Source: a virus. From it: 24,128 nucleotides of DNA. Below are positions 8,053 to 14,145 of this stretch, one piece after another. Every line of letters begins with the position of its first letter. Within the stretch, counting starts at the first letter, position 1. A program made the translations under genes and the position numbers. The stretch covers positions 1 to 24,128 of IMG/VR virus record IMGVR_UViG_3300042298_002288. One strand, written 5' to 3'. Below the pieces are notes generated by a model, which made no database searches, was not told where the DNA came from, and saw only the letters and a program-made list of their open reading frames with translations.

Positions 8053-8643
8053 ATGAATAATGTTTTGATAATTGGTGGAACTGCAAGATCTTGCAAAACT
8101 ATTATTAGCTATTTAGAAAAAGAAAATTTTAATATAGATTTAATAACATATAGGCAAAAAGATAAAATTTATGGTAAATATAAATGGACCTATTTAGATT
8201 TTGAAGACTTTAATTCTGTTAATAATTTTATTAAAAATTTACCAATAAATTATTACGATAAAATAATTTTTTTATCTGGAAATTCTATTTCAGAAAATAT
8301 AGAAAATATTGATTTAAAAGAATTAAAAAAATTTTATGACTCATATTTGTTTAATTATAATCTTTTGTTAACAAATTCAGTTAAATCATTAAATGAAAAC
8401 GGTAAAATAATTTTTATATCTTCTATTGCAGCAAATGAAGCAATTTTAGATGTGCATTATTCTGCTGTAAAGGCTGCAAATCAAGCATTAGTTAAATCTT
8501 TATCTTTATACGCAAAAGAAAACCAATCTATGGTATCCATAGCTCCAGGAACAATTACAGATGATATAAGAAAACAAATTGCTCAATTAATAATTGATAT
8601 AAATAAAATTGACAATGGAAAAATATTTAAGTTGGGGTATTAA
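8053..8643 (+). CDS. Short-chain dehydrogenase/reductase
   Basis: A 196-residue SDR. The N-terminal NVLIIGGTARSCKTII is a degenerate form of the TGxxxGxG dinucleotide loop. FISSIAA (~residues 115-121) holds the catalytic Ser and HYSAVKAANQA contains the YxxxK pair. APGTITDD follows, the post-catalytic P-G-x-x-x-T-[DE] segment. The family uses NAD(P)H to reduce a carbonyl or oxidise an alcohol, often on nucleotide sugars. It is about 40-50 residues shorter than typical SDRs, lacking part of the C-terminal substrate-binding region. The glycine-poor cofactor loop makes the cofactor preference uncertain. The next gene starts 4 nt after the stop. Confidence 0.75.
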   Translation: MNNVLIIGGTARSCKTIISYLEKENFNIDLITYRQKDKIYGKYKWTYLDFEDFNSVNNFIKNLPINYYDKIIFLSGNSISENIENIDLKELKKFYDSYLFNYNLLLTNSVKSLNENGKIIFISSIAANEAILDVHYSAVKAANQALVKSLSLYAKENQSMVSIAPGTITDDIRKQIAQLIIDINKIDNGKIFKLGY

Positions 8644-8647
8644 TAAA

Positions 8648-9400
8648 ATGTTATTTATTGTTGGAGATAGTCACACACTTAGATTAAGAAATTCAGCTGA
8701 AGGATTGCAAGATAACAAATATATTCCTTCTCAATATTGTGATTGGACATCTACTGATTATTTAACAGTAAATCAAAATAAAAATCATCCAGGAGCAGGC
8801 ACTCAAATTAAGGTTTCATCACAATGTAAAGAATCACATCTTAGCATGTATTCAAATAATAATAAAACAATAGCTTTTTCGGGTCACCCTGGCGGTACAG
8901 GATATAGCTCAACTTATTCTCAAGGAGAGTACCCATGTATAAAAAAAATATTAAATAAAGATTCTATAATAATGCCATTTTTTGGATACATAGATGTAAA
9001 GGCACATTTACCTCACACACATAATACAGAAGAAGCAGTAATTAGATATATTGAAAGAACTGTTAAATTTTTTGACAATGATAAAAACATTAAGTTTTTA
9101 GAACCAATGCCTCAGTTTGTTAATGCATTAGGAGGAGGATACCCTAACTATGAATTTGATATAAGATTTAAATATTATGAAGAATATAAGTATTATTTAA
9201 GAAAATATATTAAACATTATAAACTTGAAAGCCCTATATCGACGGAGGATATTTTTCAAACAGATAGATTTGATGAGTCTTACGAATGCCATGACTGCAT
9301 AGACTGCTTAAGACCACAATTTATAGACAAAAAATTAGACCATTTAAAACCAGAATTTAATAAAACAATATTAGACCATATAATGAAAAATTTCTTATAA
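8648..9400 (+). CDS. SGNH-hydrolase-like protein (GDSH type)
   Basis: The ATG at 8648 is preferred over an in-frame TTG at 8609 because it gives a protein opening directly with the core strand MLFIVGDSHTLRL and avoids a 35-nt overlap with the SDR. GDSH near the N-terminus is block I of one SGNH subgroup with a candidate nucleophilic Ser9. GHPGGTGYSS and IMPFFGYIDVK may correspond to blocks II and III, and KLDHLKPE near the C-terminus fits the D-x-x-H block. A CxxC-x-x-C cluster (ECHDCIDCLRP, ~213-223) just before it could bind metal. It is 250 residues, with no signal peptide. It closes the A/T-rich cassette. Substrate unknown. Confidence 0.5.
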   Translation: MLFIVGDSHTLRLRNSAEGLQDNKYIPSQYCDWTSTDYLTVNQNKNHPGAGTQIKVSSQCKESHLSMYSNNNKTIAFSGHPGGTGYSSTYSQGEYPCIKKILNKDSIIMPFFGYIDVKAHLPHTHNTEEAVIRYIERTVKFFDNDKNIKFLEPMPQFVNALGGGYPNYEFDIRFKYYEEYKYYLRKYIKHYKLESPISTEDIFQTDRFDESYECHDCIDCLRPQFIDKKLDHLKPEFNKTILDHIMKNFL

Positions 9401-9404
9401 GCTA

Positions 9405-9433
9405 TTGACCGTCTCAGATATAATATATATAAT
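9405..9433 (+). promoter_or_regulatory. Promoter of the tRNA gene
   Basis: TTGACC at 9405-9410 and TATAAT at 9428-9433, 17 nt apart. The predicted start is about 9440, a few bases before the mature tRNA 5' end at 9446. A second TATAAT at 9419-9424 is too close to the -35 to be used with it. Confidence 0.7.
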
Positions 9434-9445
9434 ATATTATTATGA

Positions 9446-9519
9446 GCAACAGTAGCTTAGTTGGTTAAAGCCCCGAACTCATAATTCGGTAATCGTAGGT
9501 TCAAGTCCTACCTGTTGCA
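9446..9519 (+). tRNA. tRNA with CAT anticodon (elongator Met or Ile2)
   Basis: A full cloverleaf folds by eye: acceptor GCAACAG/CTGTTGC (9446-9452 with 9512-9518), D stem GCTT/AAGC (9455-9458 with 9468-9471) with GG in the loop, anticodon stem CCGAA/TTCGG (9473-9477 with 9485-9489) with loop CTCATAA, T stem GTAGG/CCTAC (9495-9499 with 9507-9511) with loop TTCAAGT, and discriminator A9519. The 3' CCA is not encoded. The G1-C72 pair and the anticodon stem without three G-C pairs exclude an initiator tRNA. CAT could be read as Met, or as Ile if the wobble C is lysidinylated. Confidence 0.95.
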
Positions 9520-9534
9520 CAAGGAGATGATGCT

Positions 9535-9828
9535 GTGGAATATCCAGAGGATAATGACCTATTTGATTATTATATGGAGATTGGTGCTATAGAATTGTCT
9601 GGGATTGATGATTCTGGTGAAATAGTTTTTAAAGTTACCGATAAAGCCAAAGAGTTGGCCCCAGAACTGTGGAATGCTCATGCAGACTATGTAGACCAAA
9701 CACTACTTGATCTTTATAATAAAGATTTAATATCTGTTGAGTATGATGAAAATCTACAAGCAACAATAAGTCTTACAGAACAAGCTCAAAAAATTATTGA
9801 AGATAAAGGAATTATGCCACTTGATTAA
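9535..9828 (+). CDS. Hypothetical winged-helix-like protein
   Basis: A 97-residue acidic protein starting at GTG 9535. The choice is supported by AAGGAG at 9521-9526, 8 nt upstream; the ATGs at 9527 and 9530 are in another frame. It has two similar halves, each with a helix then a short hairpin (GEIVFKVTDKAKEL and LQATISLTEQAQKII), like the repeated helix-wing layout of MarR/winged-helix proteins, but with few basic residues, so DNA binding is doubtful. The SD begins two bases after the tRNA 3' end, so it must share the tRNA transcript. Function unknown. Confidence 0.7.
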   Translation: MEYPEDNDLFDYYMEIGAIELSGIDDSGEIVFKVTDKAKELAPELWNAHADYVDQTLLDLYNKDLISVEYDENLQATISLTEQAQKIIEDKGIMPLD

Positions 9829-9831
9829 AAA

Positions 9832-9840
9832 TGGTATAAT
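9832..9840 (+). promoter_or_regulatory. Extended -10 of the hsp20 gene
   Basis: TGG followed by TATAAT (9835-9840). The predicted +1 near 9847 coincides with the first base pairs of the hairpin at 9846-9866. No good -35. Confidence 0.55.
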
Positions 9841-9845
9841 ATACA

Positions 9846-9866
9846 TAGGTCGCCAAATGGGACCTA
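9846..9866 (+). promoter_or_regulatory. 5'-terminal hairpin in the hsp20 leader
   Basis: TAGGTC (9846-9851) pairs with GACCTA (9861-9866) around a 9-nt loop at the predicted 5' end of the mRNA. It has no U tract, so it is not a terminator. AAGGAGG lies downstream, just before the ATG at 9898. Confidence 0.45.
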
Positions 9867-9897
9867 ATTTAACTTATTCGCTTGAAGGAGGAATAAA

Positions 9898-10323
9898 ATG
9901 GTAAGTACATTCTCTATGGATCTTTTTAAAGATCCATTTTTTATTGGTTGGGATTCTTTTTTTAAAGAAATTGAAAGCCTTCCAAAAAACACATCAAACT
10001 ATCCACCATATAACTTAATCAAATTTACTGATGATACCTATATGATTGAACTAGCATTAGCTGGATTCTCTAAGGATGACATTGAAGTATCTCAAGAAAA
10101 AAATAATTTAACTATTAAGGGAAATATTGAAGAAGATGGTCAAGGAGAACATATCCACAAGGGTATTGCAACCAGAAGCTTTACAAGAACTTTTTCTCTT
10201 GCAGAAAATATTGAGATTAAACATGTTACATGGATGAATGGTATTTTGGCTGTTTCTTTGTTTAGAAACACCCCAGAAGATCAAAAACCAAAAACATTTA
10301 AGATAAAAGATATAAACGACTGA
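9898..10323 (+). CDS. Hsp20-family small heat-shock protein
   Basis: A 141-residue alpha-crystallin-domain chaperone. Residues ~38-135 hold the domain: D-x-Y-M-I-E-L-A-L-A-G-F-S-K-D-D-I-E-V (53-71), a short loop with N-N-L-T-I-K-G, then TRSFTRTFSLAENI and NGILAVSLFRN, the counterpart of the conserved A-x-x-x-n-G-v-L. The C-terminal I-x-I motif is weak (FKIKDI). Layout and length match IbpA-like proteins. Hsp20 genes occur in T4-like cyanophages and other large phages, where they may hold folding intermediates during capsid assembly. An SD (AAGGAGG) sits 7 nt before the ATG. The stop overlaps the next promoter region. Confidence 0.92.
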   Translation: MVSTFSMDLFKDPFFIGWDSFFKEIESLPKNTSNYPPYNLIKFTDDTYMIELALAGFSKDDIEVSQEKNNLTIKGNIEEDGQGEHIHKGIATRSFTRTFSLAENIEIKHVTWMNGILAVSLFRNTPEDQKPKTFKIKDIND

Positions 10324-10329
10324 TATAAT
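10324..10329 (+). promoter_or_regulatory. -10 box of the structured leader
   Basis: TATAAT immediately after the hsp20 stop codon. No convincing -35 or TGn extension. The predicted +1 is near 10336, inside the 5' arm of the first stem of the leader RNA. Confidence 0.45.
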
Positions 10330-10331
10330 AT

Positions 10332-10453
10332 AAGTCTGCACCCCTTCATCGGGGAGTCGCAGATTTGTCGGGGGAGACAGCGACGTTAAATACCTGGTAT
10401 AGTCCTGAGCATGACTTCTTAAAAAACTGCTCATTATAAATGAGAGGCACAAA
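10332..10453 (+). ncRNA. Structured leader RNA, possible cis-regulator
   Basis: The ~120 nt between hsp20 and the nuclease gene fold into several helices and are locally more G/C rich than the surroundings. P1 pairs AAGTCTGC (10332-10339) with GCAGATTT (10359-10366), one G-U included, and encloses CCCC/GGGG (10341-10344 with 10351-10354). P2 pairs GTCG (10367-10370) with CGAC (10381-10384). P3 pairs TGAGCA (10406-10411) with TGCTCA (10428-10433). A competing helix pairs CTCAT (10430-10434) with ATGAG (10440-10444), the latter abutting the SD GAGAGG (10442-10447). P3 and the SD helix cannot coexist, which is how a translational riboswitch or thermosensor would be built. It matches no riboswitch class I recognise. 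No U-tract terminator. Confidence 0.5.
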
Positions 10454-10858
10454 ATGTTTGAATACTATGTAAAAAAAGTAAGCAAGGTTGTTGACGGAGA
10501 TACAATTGATGTAGACATTGATCTTGGTTTTGATATTTCATTTAGCTCAAGAGTAAGGTTGGCAGGGATTGACACTCCTGAAAGCCGTACCACAGACAAA
10601 ATGGAAAAAGCGTTAGGTCTTGAATCTAAAGAATATTTAAAAAAAGCAATTGATTCCTCTAAAACTGTTGTAATTAAAACAGAAAAAATGGACTCATCAG
10701 AAAAGTATGGACGCATCCTTGGATGGGTATTTTTAGACGGATCAGAAGTTTCAATAAATCAAAAAATGATTAACGAAGGATATGCTTGGGGATACATGGG
10801 GGAGACTAAAGTAAAAGATTTTGATGCTTTAGCAAAACAAAGAGCAAAGAAGAAGTAA
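10454..10858 (+). CDS. Staphylococcal-nuclease-like (SNase) endonuclease
   Basis: A 134-residue SNase-fold (OB-fold) nuclease. VVDGDTI opens the barrel, then VRLAGIDTPES and EKYGR follow. D21, R35, D40, E43 and R87 fall at the same residue numbers as the metal-binding and catalytic residues of S. aureus nuclease, so an active Ca2+-dependent enzyme cleaving DNA or RNA is expected. There is no signal peptide; it would act inside the infected cell, for example in host DNA degradation. It has a structured leader and an SD (GAGAGG) 6 nt before the ATG. The FmdB-like gene follows without a gap (stop 10856-10858, ATG 10859). Confidence 0.9.
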   Translation: MFEYYVKKVSKVVDGDTIDVDIDLGFDISFSSRVRLAGIDTPESRTTDKMEKALGLESKEYLKKAIDSSKTVVIKTEKMDSSEKYGRILGWVFLDGSEVSINQKMINEGYAWGYMGETKVKDFDALAKQRAKKK

Positions 10859-11041
10859 ATGCCAATATATGAATACTCATGTGTAACATGTGACAAATCA
10901 TTAGAAGTTACTCGTAAGTTTGATGAAACAGAAGTTGTGCCACCCTGTCCTTCTTGCGGATACGGAATGGCAAGATCATATGGAACAGTTGGAATACAAT
11001 TCAAAGGAAATGGTTTTTACAAAACAGATAATCCTAAGTAA
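10859..11041 (+). CDS. FmdB-type zinc-ribbon protein
   Basis: A 60-residue protein beginning MPIYEYSCVTCDKSLEV, the characteristic opening of the FmdB family, with a four-Cys zinc ribbon C8-C11-C30-C33 and the usual tail FKGNGFYKTD. The family is annotated as putative regulatory proteins; its molecular role is unknown. It abuts the nuclease stop directly, so it is co-translated with it. FmdB-like genes are frequent in actinobacteria and their phages. Confidence 0.85.
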   Translation: MPIYEYSCVTCDKSLEVTRKFDETEVVPPCPSCGYGMARSYGTVGIQFKGNGFYKTDNPK

Positions 11042-11066
11042 CTAAAATTATTTAAATAAACAAACA

Positions 11067-11075
11067 TGATATAAT
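11067..11075 (+). promoter_or_regulatory. Extended -10 of the exported-protein operon
   Basis: TGA plus TATAAT (11070-11075), with predicted +1 at about 11082, the first base of a perfect inverted repeat. Confidence 0.6.
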
Positions 11076-11081
11076 CTCTAT

Positions 11082-11100
11082 GTAACAAAAATTTTGTTAC
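11082..11100 (+). promoter_or_regulatory. Perfect palindrome at +1 (operator or 5' hairpin)
   Basis: GTAACAAAA and TTTTGTTAC form 9-base arms around a single A. The element starts at the predicted transcription start and ends just before the SD GGAG (11103-11106). It could bind a dimeric repressor as DNA, or shield the mRNA 5' end as a hairpin. Confidence 0.55.
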
Positions 11101-11112
11101 TTGGAGATCCAA

Positions 11113-13719
11113 TTGCATAGAAAGTTAAAACTATTTTTAGCTAGCCTTTTTGTAACAGGTTGGCTATTTTTTATTGGTCCAAGTTATGCATGGGCAACAG
11201 ACAATAGCGGACAAGAACAAGTAGTTGTTAGTCCTGCTCAACAAGCAGTAAACACGGCGCTTGGGGTCGCTACCACGGAAGTTCAACAGGCTATTGCAGC
11301 CACAGACTCATCTACAGCATTAGTATCAGTAGCACAAACAGAATTATCTCAAGCTCAAGCAGCAGTTACACAAGTAACTCAAAGTATTTCAACGGCTACA
11401 ACAGCAATTAATTTAGTTGATACTGCAACTGCTACAATAAATAATATTAATATAGTAACAACACCAACAGATCAAAGCTCTCAAATAGTTCAGGATGCTA
11501 AATTAACTGTTACAGCTGCTCAAACATCAATAGACAGCATTACTGTTACCGCAGCACAGACTGAAATATCTCAAGTTACTGCAGCGAAAACAGCAGCCTC
11601 TACAGCACAATCAACTGCACAGACTGAATTGACTCAGGCTAATATTGCAATTGATAATGCTCAAACAGCAGTAAATAATTTACAAGCTACTATTGGAACA
11701 ACTGTTAATGTTTTGGCTGGCGTAGATGATGCTGGCGTTCAAATGAATCTTCCGTTTGGAATGCAAATGGGTGGCACTGTTTATAACAATGTTTACGTTG
11801 GATCTAATGCAACCGTAACATTTGGTGTCAACGAAGGTCCTAATTATTATTCTACTCCAAATGCACCATCTGTATCTATTGCTGGATGGGACTGGACAAC
11901 TTGGAGTACTGGAACTGGAATTACATATTCAACTACTGGAACAAGTTTAGATATTGCTTGGGATTTAAGACCTTATCCACAACAAGATGCTTCTACACAA
12001 ATGGTTCAAATTAGATTTAATGCAGATGTAAATCCAAATGATGGCGCATGGATGGCAAACGTAACTGCAGTTGGACCAATACCAGGCGGAGCAAGATTTA
12101 ATTATAGAGAAACAACTAATGGAGCGGTAACAGAAATTACTGATACTAATACTGGCACTGGATTTGCTGGACAAATTAGTCAGGGTGCAACATTTACTCC
12201 ATATGTAGATCCAAATACTTCTACAATACAGGCAGCGGTGGATACAGCAAATGCAACTATTACACAATTAAATCAAAGCCTTTCTCCAGTTGTTGCACAA
12301 AATACAACAAATACTTCCAATATAAATGCAATTAATACAACATCTTTAACTAATACCGTAAACTCAGCGGTATCAACAAAGACTTCTTTACAGTCAACAT
12401 TAAACACTAAAGCAGGACAACTTGTCTCTGCTATTAATAACAACATTCCAACACCTGCCCCAATAATATCTCAAGCAGTAGTAGATGGATCAACAGTAAC
12501 TGTTATGCCAGAATTGCCATCTGGATATACACCAAACACATGGTTCTATCAAGTAGTAACTGAAGATGAAAATGCAGAAAATCCATATGAAGGACAAACA
12601 TTAAACACAGACGGGGCGCCAGAATTTATTCAATTAACTGGATTAACAGAAGGTGCTTCATATACAATTAGAATTGCAAACTGGTCTGGTCCAGTAAGCC
12701 AGTATGTTGAAACTATTATTACAATTCCACAAGAAGAAATAATTAGTGTGCCGTCACAGCCATCTTACATAACACCAATAGAGCCAATCATTGATGAACC
12801 TGTTATAGAAGAACCAATCATTGATGAACCTATTATAGAAGAACCTATTATTGATGAACCTGTTATAGAAGAACCAATCATTGATGAACCTGTTATAGAA
12901 GAACCTATTATTGAGGAACCTGTTATAGAAGAACCATCTAACGAAGAAATTTCTGTTAGCGAAGAAGCAGAAATTGTATTTGAAGAAAGCGAAGCCTTTA
13001 TTGAAAACATATCCGAAAGCGGTGCAAACCTTTCCGTAGAAGATGTTCAAGAAATTATTACTGATTTAATTAGCGATAGCGGTTTAGATGCATTTGAAGT
13101 TTCTGCAGTGCTAGAAGCAATTGCTGAAGGCGGAGAGGTGTCTGCAGAAATCGCTGCTGAAGTATCTGAATCTTTATCGGAGGGTGGACTGACAGGAGCA
13201 GAAGCAGAATTTATTACAGAAATGCTTTCTGCAGATGGAGAAATAACAACTGCAGAAGTTGTTAATTTATCTGAAGCCTTATCTGAAGACGGTAAATTTA
13301 CTTTAGTGGAAAAAGATTTAGTTGCAGATGTACTAGTAACTTCAGCAGAGGGAGCACCTGTAACTGCTGCCAACATAGAAGCAGCGGGACTTGAATATCG
13401 TGATCTTCCTCCAACAATTCCAGTAGAGGTAAGAGAAGACTCTAATGGTAATCCAGTAGTTATTCAAGCAGAAGTTGCTTCCGCATTACTTGTTTTAGAA
13501 AGCCCAGCAGCAATAGCAAATGCAATTGCCACTTGCTTCAATCCAGAAGAGGCAATTGAAGGTTTAACAGAAGAACAAAAATGTGAATTAGGCAAAGCAC
13601 TACTTAACATGGGTGCCGATATGTCTATTCCAGAACGTGAAAAAGCAGAAGATATCGTAGTAGTAACAATAATAGCTGGCCAGATAGTTCTTGGCACAGC
13701 ATATAGAAGGAAGGTATAA
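11113..13719 (+). CDS. Large exported modular repeat protein
   Basis: The TTG at 11113 is chosen because GGAG (11103-11106) lies 6 nt upstream; an in-frame TTG at 11101 lies before that SD. The 868-residue product has a Sec signal peptide (basic MHRKLK, hydrophobic core, cut after AWA ~28), an Ala/Thr/Gln-rich helical region (~35-195), a beta-rich Gly/Asn/Trp domain (~199-366), a Thr/Asn/Ala coil, a fibronectin-III-like domain (~450-540), a 10-residue PIIDEPVIEE repeat (~557-606), six ~18-residue acidic repeats (~633-741), and a hydrophobic helix (~848-864) ending RRKV. It should be membrane-anchored with most of the chain outside. There is no LPxTG. A virion protein would not need a signal peptide, so a surface role in the infected cell is likelier than a tail fibre. 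Family unknown. Confidence 0.75.
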   Translation: MHRKLKLFLASLFVTGWLFFIGPSYAWATDNSGQEQVVVSPAQQAVNTALGVATTEVQQAIAATDSSTALVSVAQTELSQAQAAVTQVTQSISTATTAINLVDTATATINNINIVTTPTDQSSQIVQDAKLTVTAAQTSIDSITVTAAQTEISQVTAAKTAASTAQSTAQTELTQANIAIDNAQTAVNNLQATIGTTVNVLAGVDDAGVQMNLPFGMQMGGTVYNNVYVGSNATVTFGVNEGPNYYSTPNAPSVSIAGWDWTTWSTGTGITYSTTGTSLDIAWDLRPYPQQDASTQMVQIRFNADVNPNDGAWMANVTAVGPIPGGARFNYRETTNGAVTEITDTNTGTGFAGQISQGATFTPYVDPNTSTIQAAVDTANATITQLNQSLSPVVAQNTTNTSNINAINTTSLTNTVNSAVSTKTSLQSTLNTKAGQLVSAINNNIPTPAPIISQAVVDGSTVTVMPELPSGYTPNTWFYQVVTEDENAENPYEGQTLNTDGAPEFIQLTGLTEGASYTIRIANWSGPVSQYVETIITIPQEEIISVPSQPSYITPIEPIIDEPVIEEPIIDEPIIEEPIIDEPVIEEPIIDEPVIEEPIIEEPVIEEPSNEEISVSEEAEIVFEESEAFIENISESGANLSVEDVQEIITDLISDSGLDAFEVSAVLEAIAEGGEVSAEIAAEVSESLSEGGLTGAEAEFITEMLSADGEITTAEVVNLSEALSEDGKFTLVEKDLVADVLVTSAEGAPVTAANIEAAGLEYRDLPPTIPVEVREDSNGNPVVIQAEVASALLVLESPAAIANAIATCFNPEEAIEGLTEEQKCELGKALLNMGADMSIPEREKAEDIVVVTIIAGQIVLGTAYRRKV
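12781..12930 (+). repeat. Five 30-bp tandem repeats encoding Pro/Glu decapeptides
   Basis: Five head-to-tail 30-bp units, each encoding a variant of E-P-I-I-D-E-P-V-I-E. They differ by a few third-position or I/V changes (CCAATC versus CCTATT; GATGAA versus GAGGAA). The result is a rigid acidic spacer. Such repeats change copy number by slippage. Confidence 0.9.
13009..13335 (+). repeat. Six ~18-residue protein repeats with EF-hand-like half loops
   Basis: Six units of 17-20 residues share S-x-x-G-x-[LVI]-[ST]-x-x-E, then a hydrophobic helix ending L. Examples are SADGEITTAEVVNLSEAL and SEDGKFTLVEKDLVADVL. D-G-x-I-x-x-x-E equals the second half of an EF-hand calcium loop. The DNA has diverged far more than in the Pro/Glu repeat. 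Confidence 0.7.
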
Positions 13720-13720
13720 T
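13691..13720 (+). promoter_or_regulatory. Promoter for the 13727 membrane protein (leaderless)
   Basis: TTGGCA (13691-13696), 18 nt, TATAAT (13715-13720), then 6 nt to the ATG at 13727. The -10 box overlaps the stop codon of the exported-protein gene. Confidence 0.5.
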
Positions 13721-13726
13721 AAGAAT

Positions 13727-13912
13727 ATGAAATGGTTAAAAAAATGGAGCCTAGCCGCTCTAAATGAAAACTTTACATTCCTTGGATTTTTTGTAGCCTG
13801 GGTAGTATTAGAGGGTAGCGCAAAAACCGTTGTAGGTTATGTAACCCTAGCCTCAGTAGCCTTATGGTTTATGACTATAGGCATTAGAGAAAAAGCAGAA
13901 AAAGAAGAGTAA
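13727..13912 (+). CDS. Small two-helix membrane protein
   Basis: The ATG at 13727 gives a 61-residue protein. A longer version from TTG 13691 would overlap the previous gene, and GAAGGAAGG (13706-13714) and a -10 box both lie after it. Two hydrophobic segments, NFTFLGFFVAWVVLEG and VGYVTLASVALWFMTIGI, are joined by a short SAKT loop, with basic residues at the N-terminus and a charged tail. This is holin-like in size and topology, but another two-helix protein adjoins the endolysin, so this one may be an antiholin, a second holin or unrelated. No family recognised. Confidence 0.7.
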   Translation: MKWLKKWSLAALNENFTFLGFFVAWVVLEGSAKTVVGYVTLASVALWFMTIGIREKAEKEE

Positions 13913-13932
13913 TAGCATACTAACCCTACATT

Positions 13933-13941
13933 TGCTATAAT
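13933..13941 (+). promoter_or_regulatory. Extended -10 of the lipoprotein-lysis operon (leaderless)
   Basis: TGC plus TATAAT (13936-13941), with the ATG at 13948 after 6 nt. No -35 or SD. Confidence 0.6.
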
Positions 13942-13947
13942 AGACTT

Positions 13948-14145
13948 ATGAAAAAAATAAAGGTGTTTTTAGCATCTAGCCTTTTAGTATTGTCTATTAG
14001 TGGATGTGGCTATGATGGTCATTATAGATATCCATGTCAAGATCCTACTAATTGGCAAAGTGCAGAATGCAAACCACCAATCTGTACGGCTAATGGAGCA
14101 TGTCCAGAAGATCTAGCAGAAACAAAGGAAACAGTAAATGGCTAA
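13948..14145 (+). CDS. Small secreted lipoprotein
   Basis: A 65-residue protein with a basic N-terminus (MKKIKV), a hydrophobic stretch and the lipobox I-S-G-C with lipidated C20. The mature peptide is only about 46 residues with four further Cys (33, 41, 45, 51 approximately) and several Pro, suggesting a disulfide-knotted exterior domain. It overlaps the holin-like gene by 8 nt, so it belongs to the lysis operon. In Gram-negative phages such a gene would suggest an outer spanin, but an actinobacterial host normally lacks that role. A superinfection-exclusion lipoprotein, as in several phages of Gram-positive hosts, is another possibility. Function not established. Confidence 0.75.
   Translation: MKKIKVFLASSLLVLSISGCGYDGHYRYPCQDPTNWQSAECKPPICTANGACPEDLAETKETVNG

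Noticed and set aside
8609-8647. TTG 8609 as the start of the GDSH protein
   Set aside because: It would add 13 residues outside the conserved core and overlap the SDR gene by 35 nt; ATG 8648 begins at the core strand.
9446-9519. tRNA as a phage attachment site
   Set aside because: No integrase in the window, no repeat of the tRNA 3' end nearby, and the tRNA has its own promoter and a full cloverleaf.
10390-10400. ATACC-T-GGTAT palindrome as a hairpin
   Set aside because: A 1-nt loop cannot form in RNA; it lies within the structured leader and is probably single-stranded or paired otherwise.
10108-10452. 114-codon minus-strand frame across hsp20 and the leader RNA
   Set aside because: It runs antisense to a clear Hsp20 domain and through the stem-loops; no start signals.
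12781-12930. Possible CRISPR-like array (regular 30-bp repeats)
   Set aside because: The units are contiguous with no spacers and encode an in-frame decapeptide.
12754-13050. Minus-strand repetitive frame rich in N-R-F-F-Y
   Set aside because: It is the antisense shadow of the Pro/Glu repeat; its repetitiveness comes from the plus-strand gene.
12754-13376. Large exported protein as a tail fibre or adhesin of the virion
   Set aside because: The signal peptide and C-terminal membrane helix argue against virion assembly in the cytoplasm; kept only as a possibility to be tested by virion proteomics.
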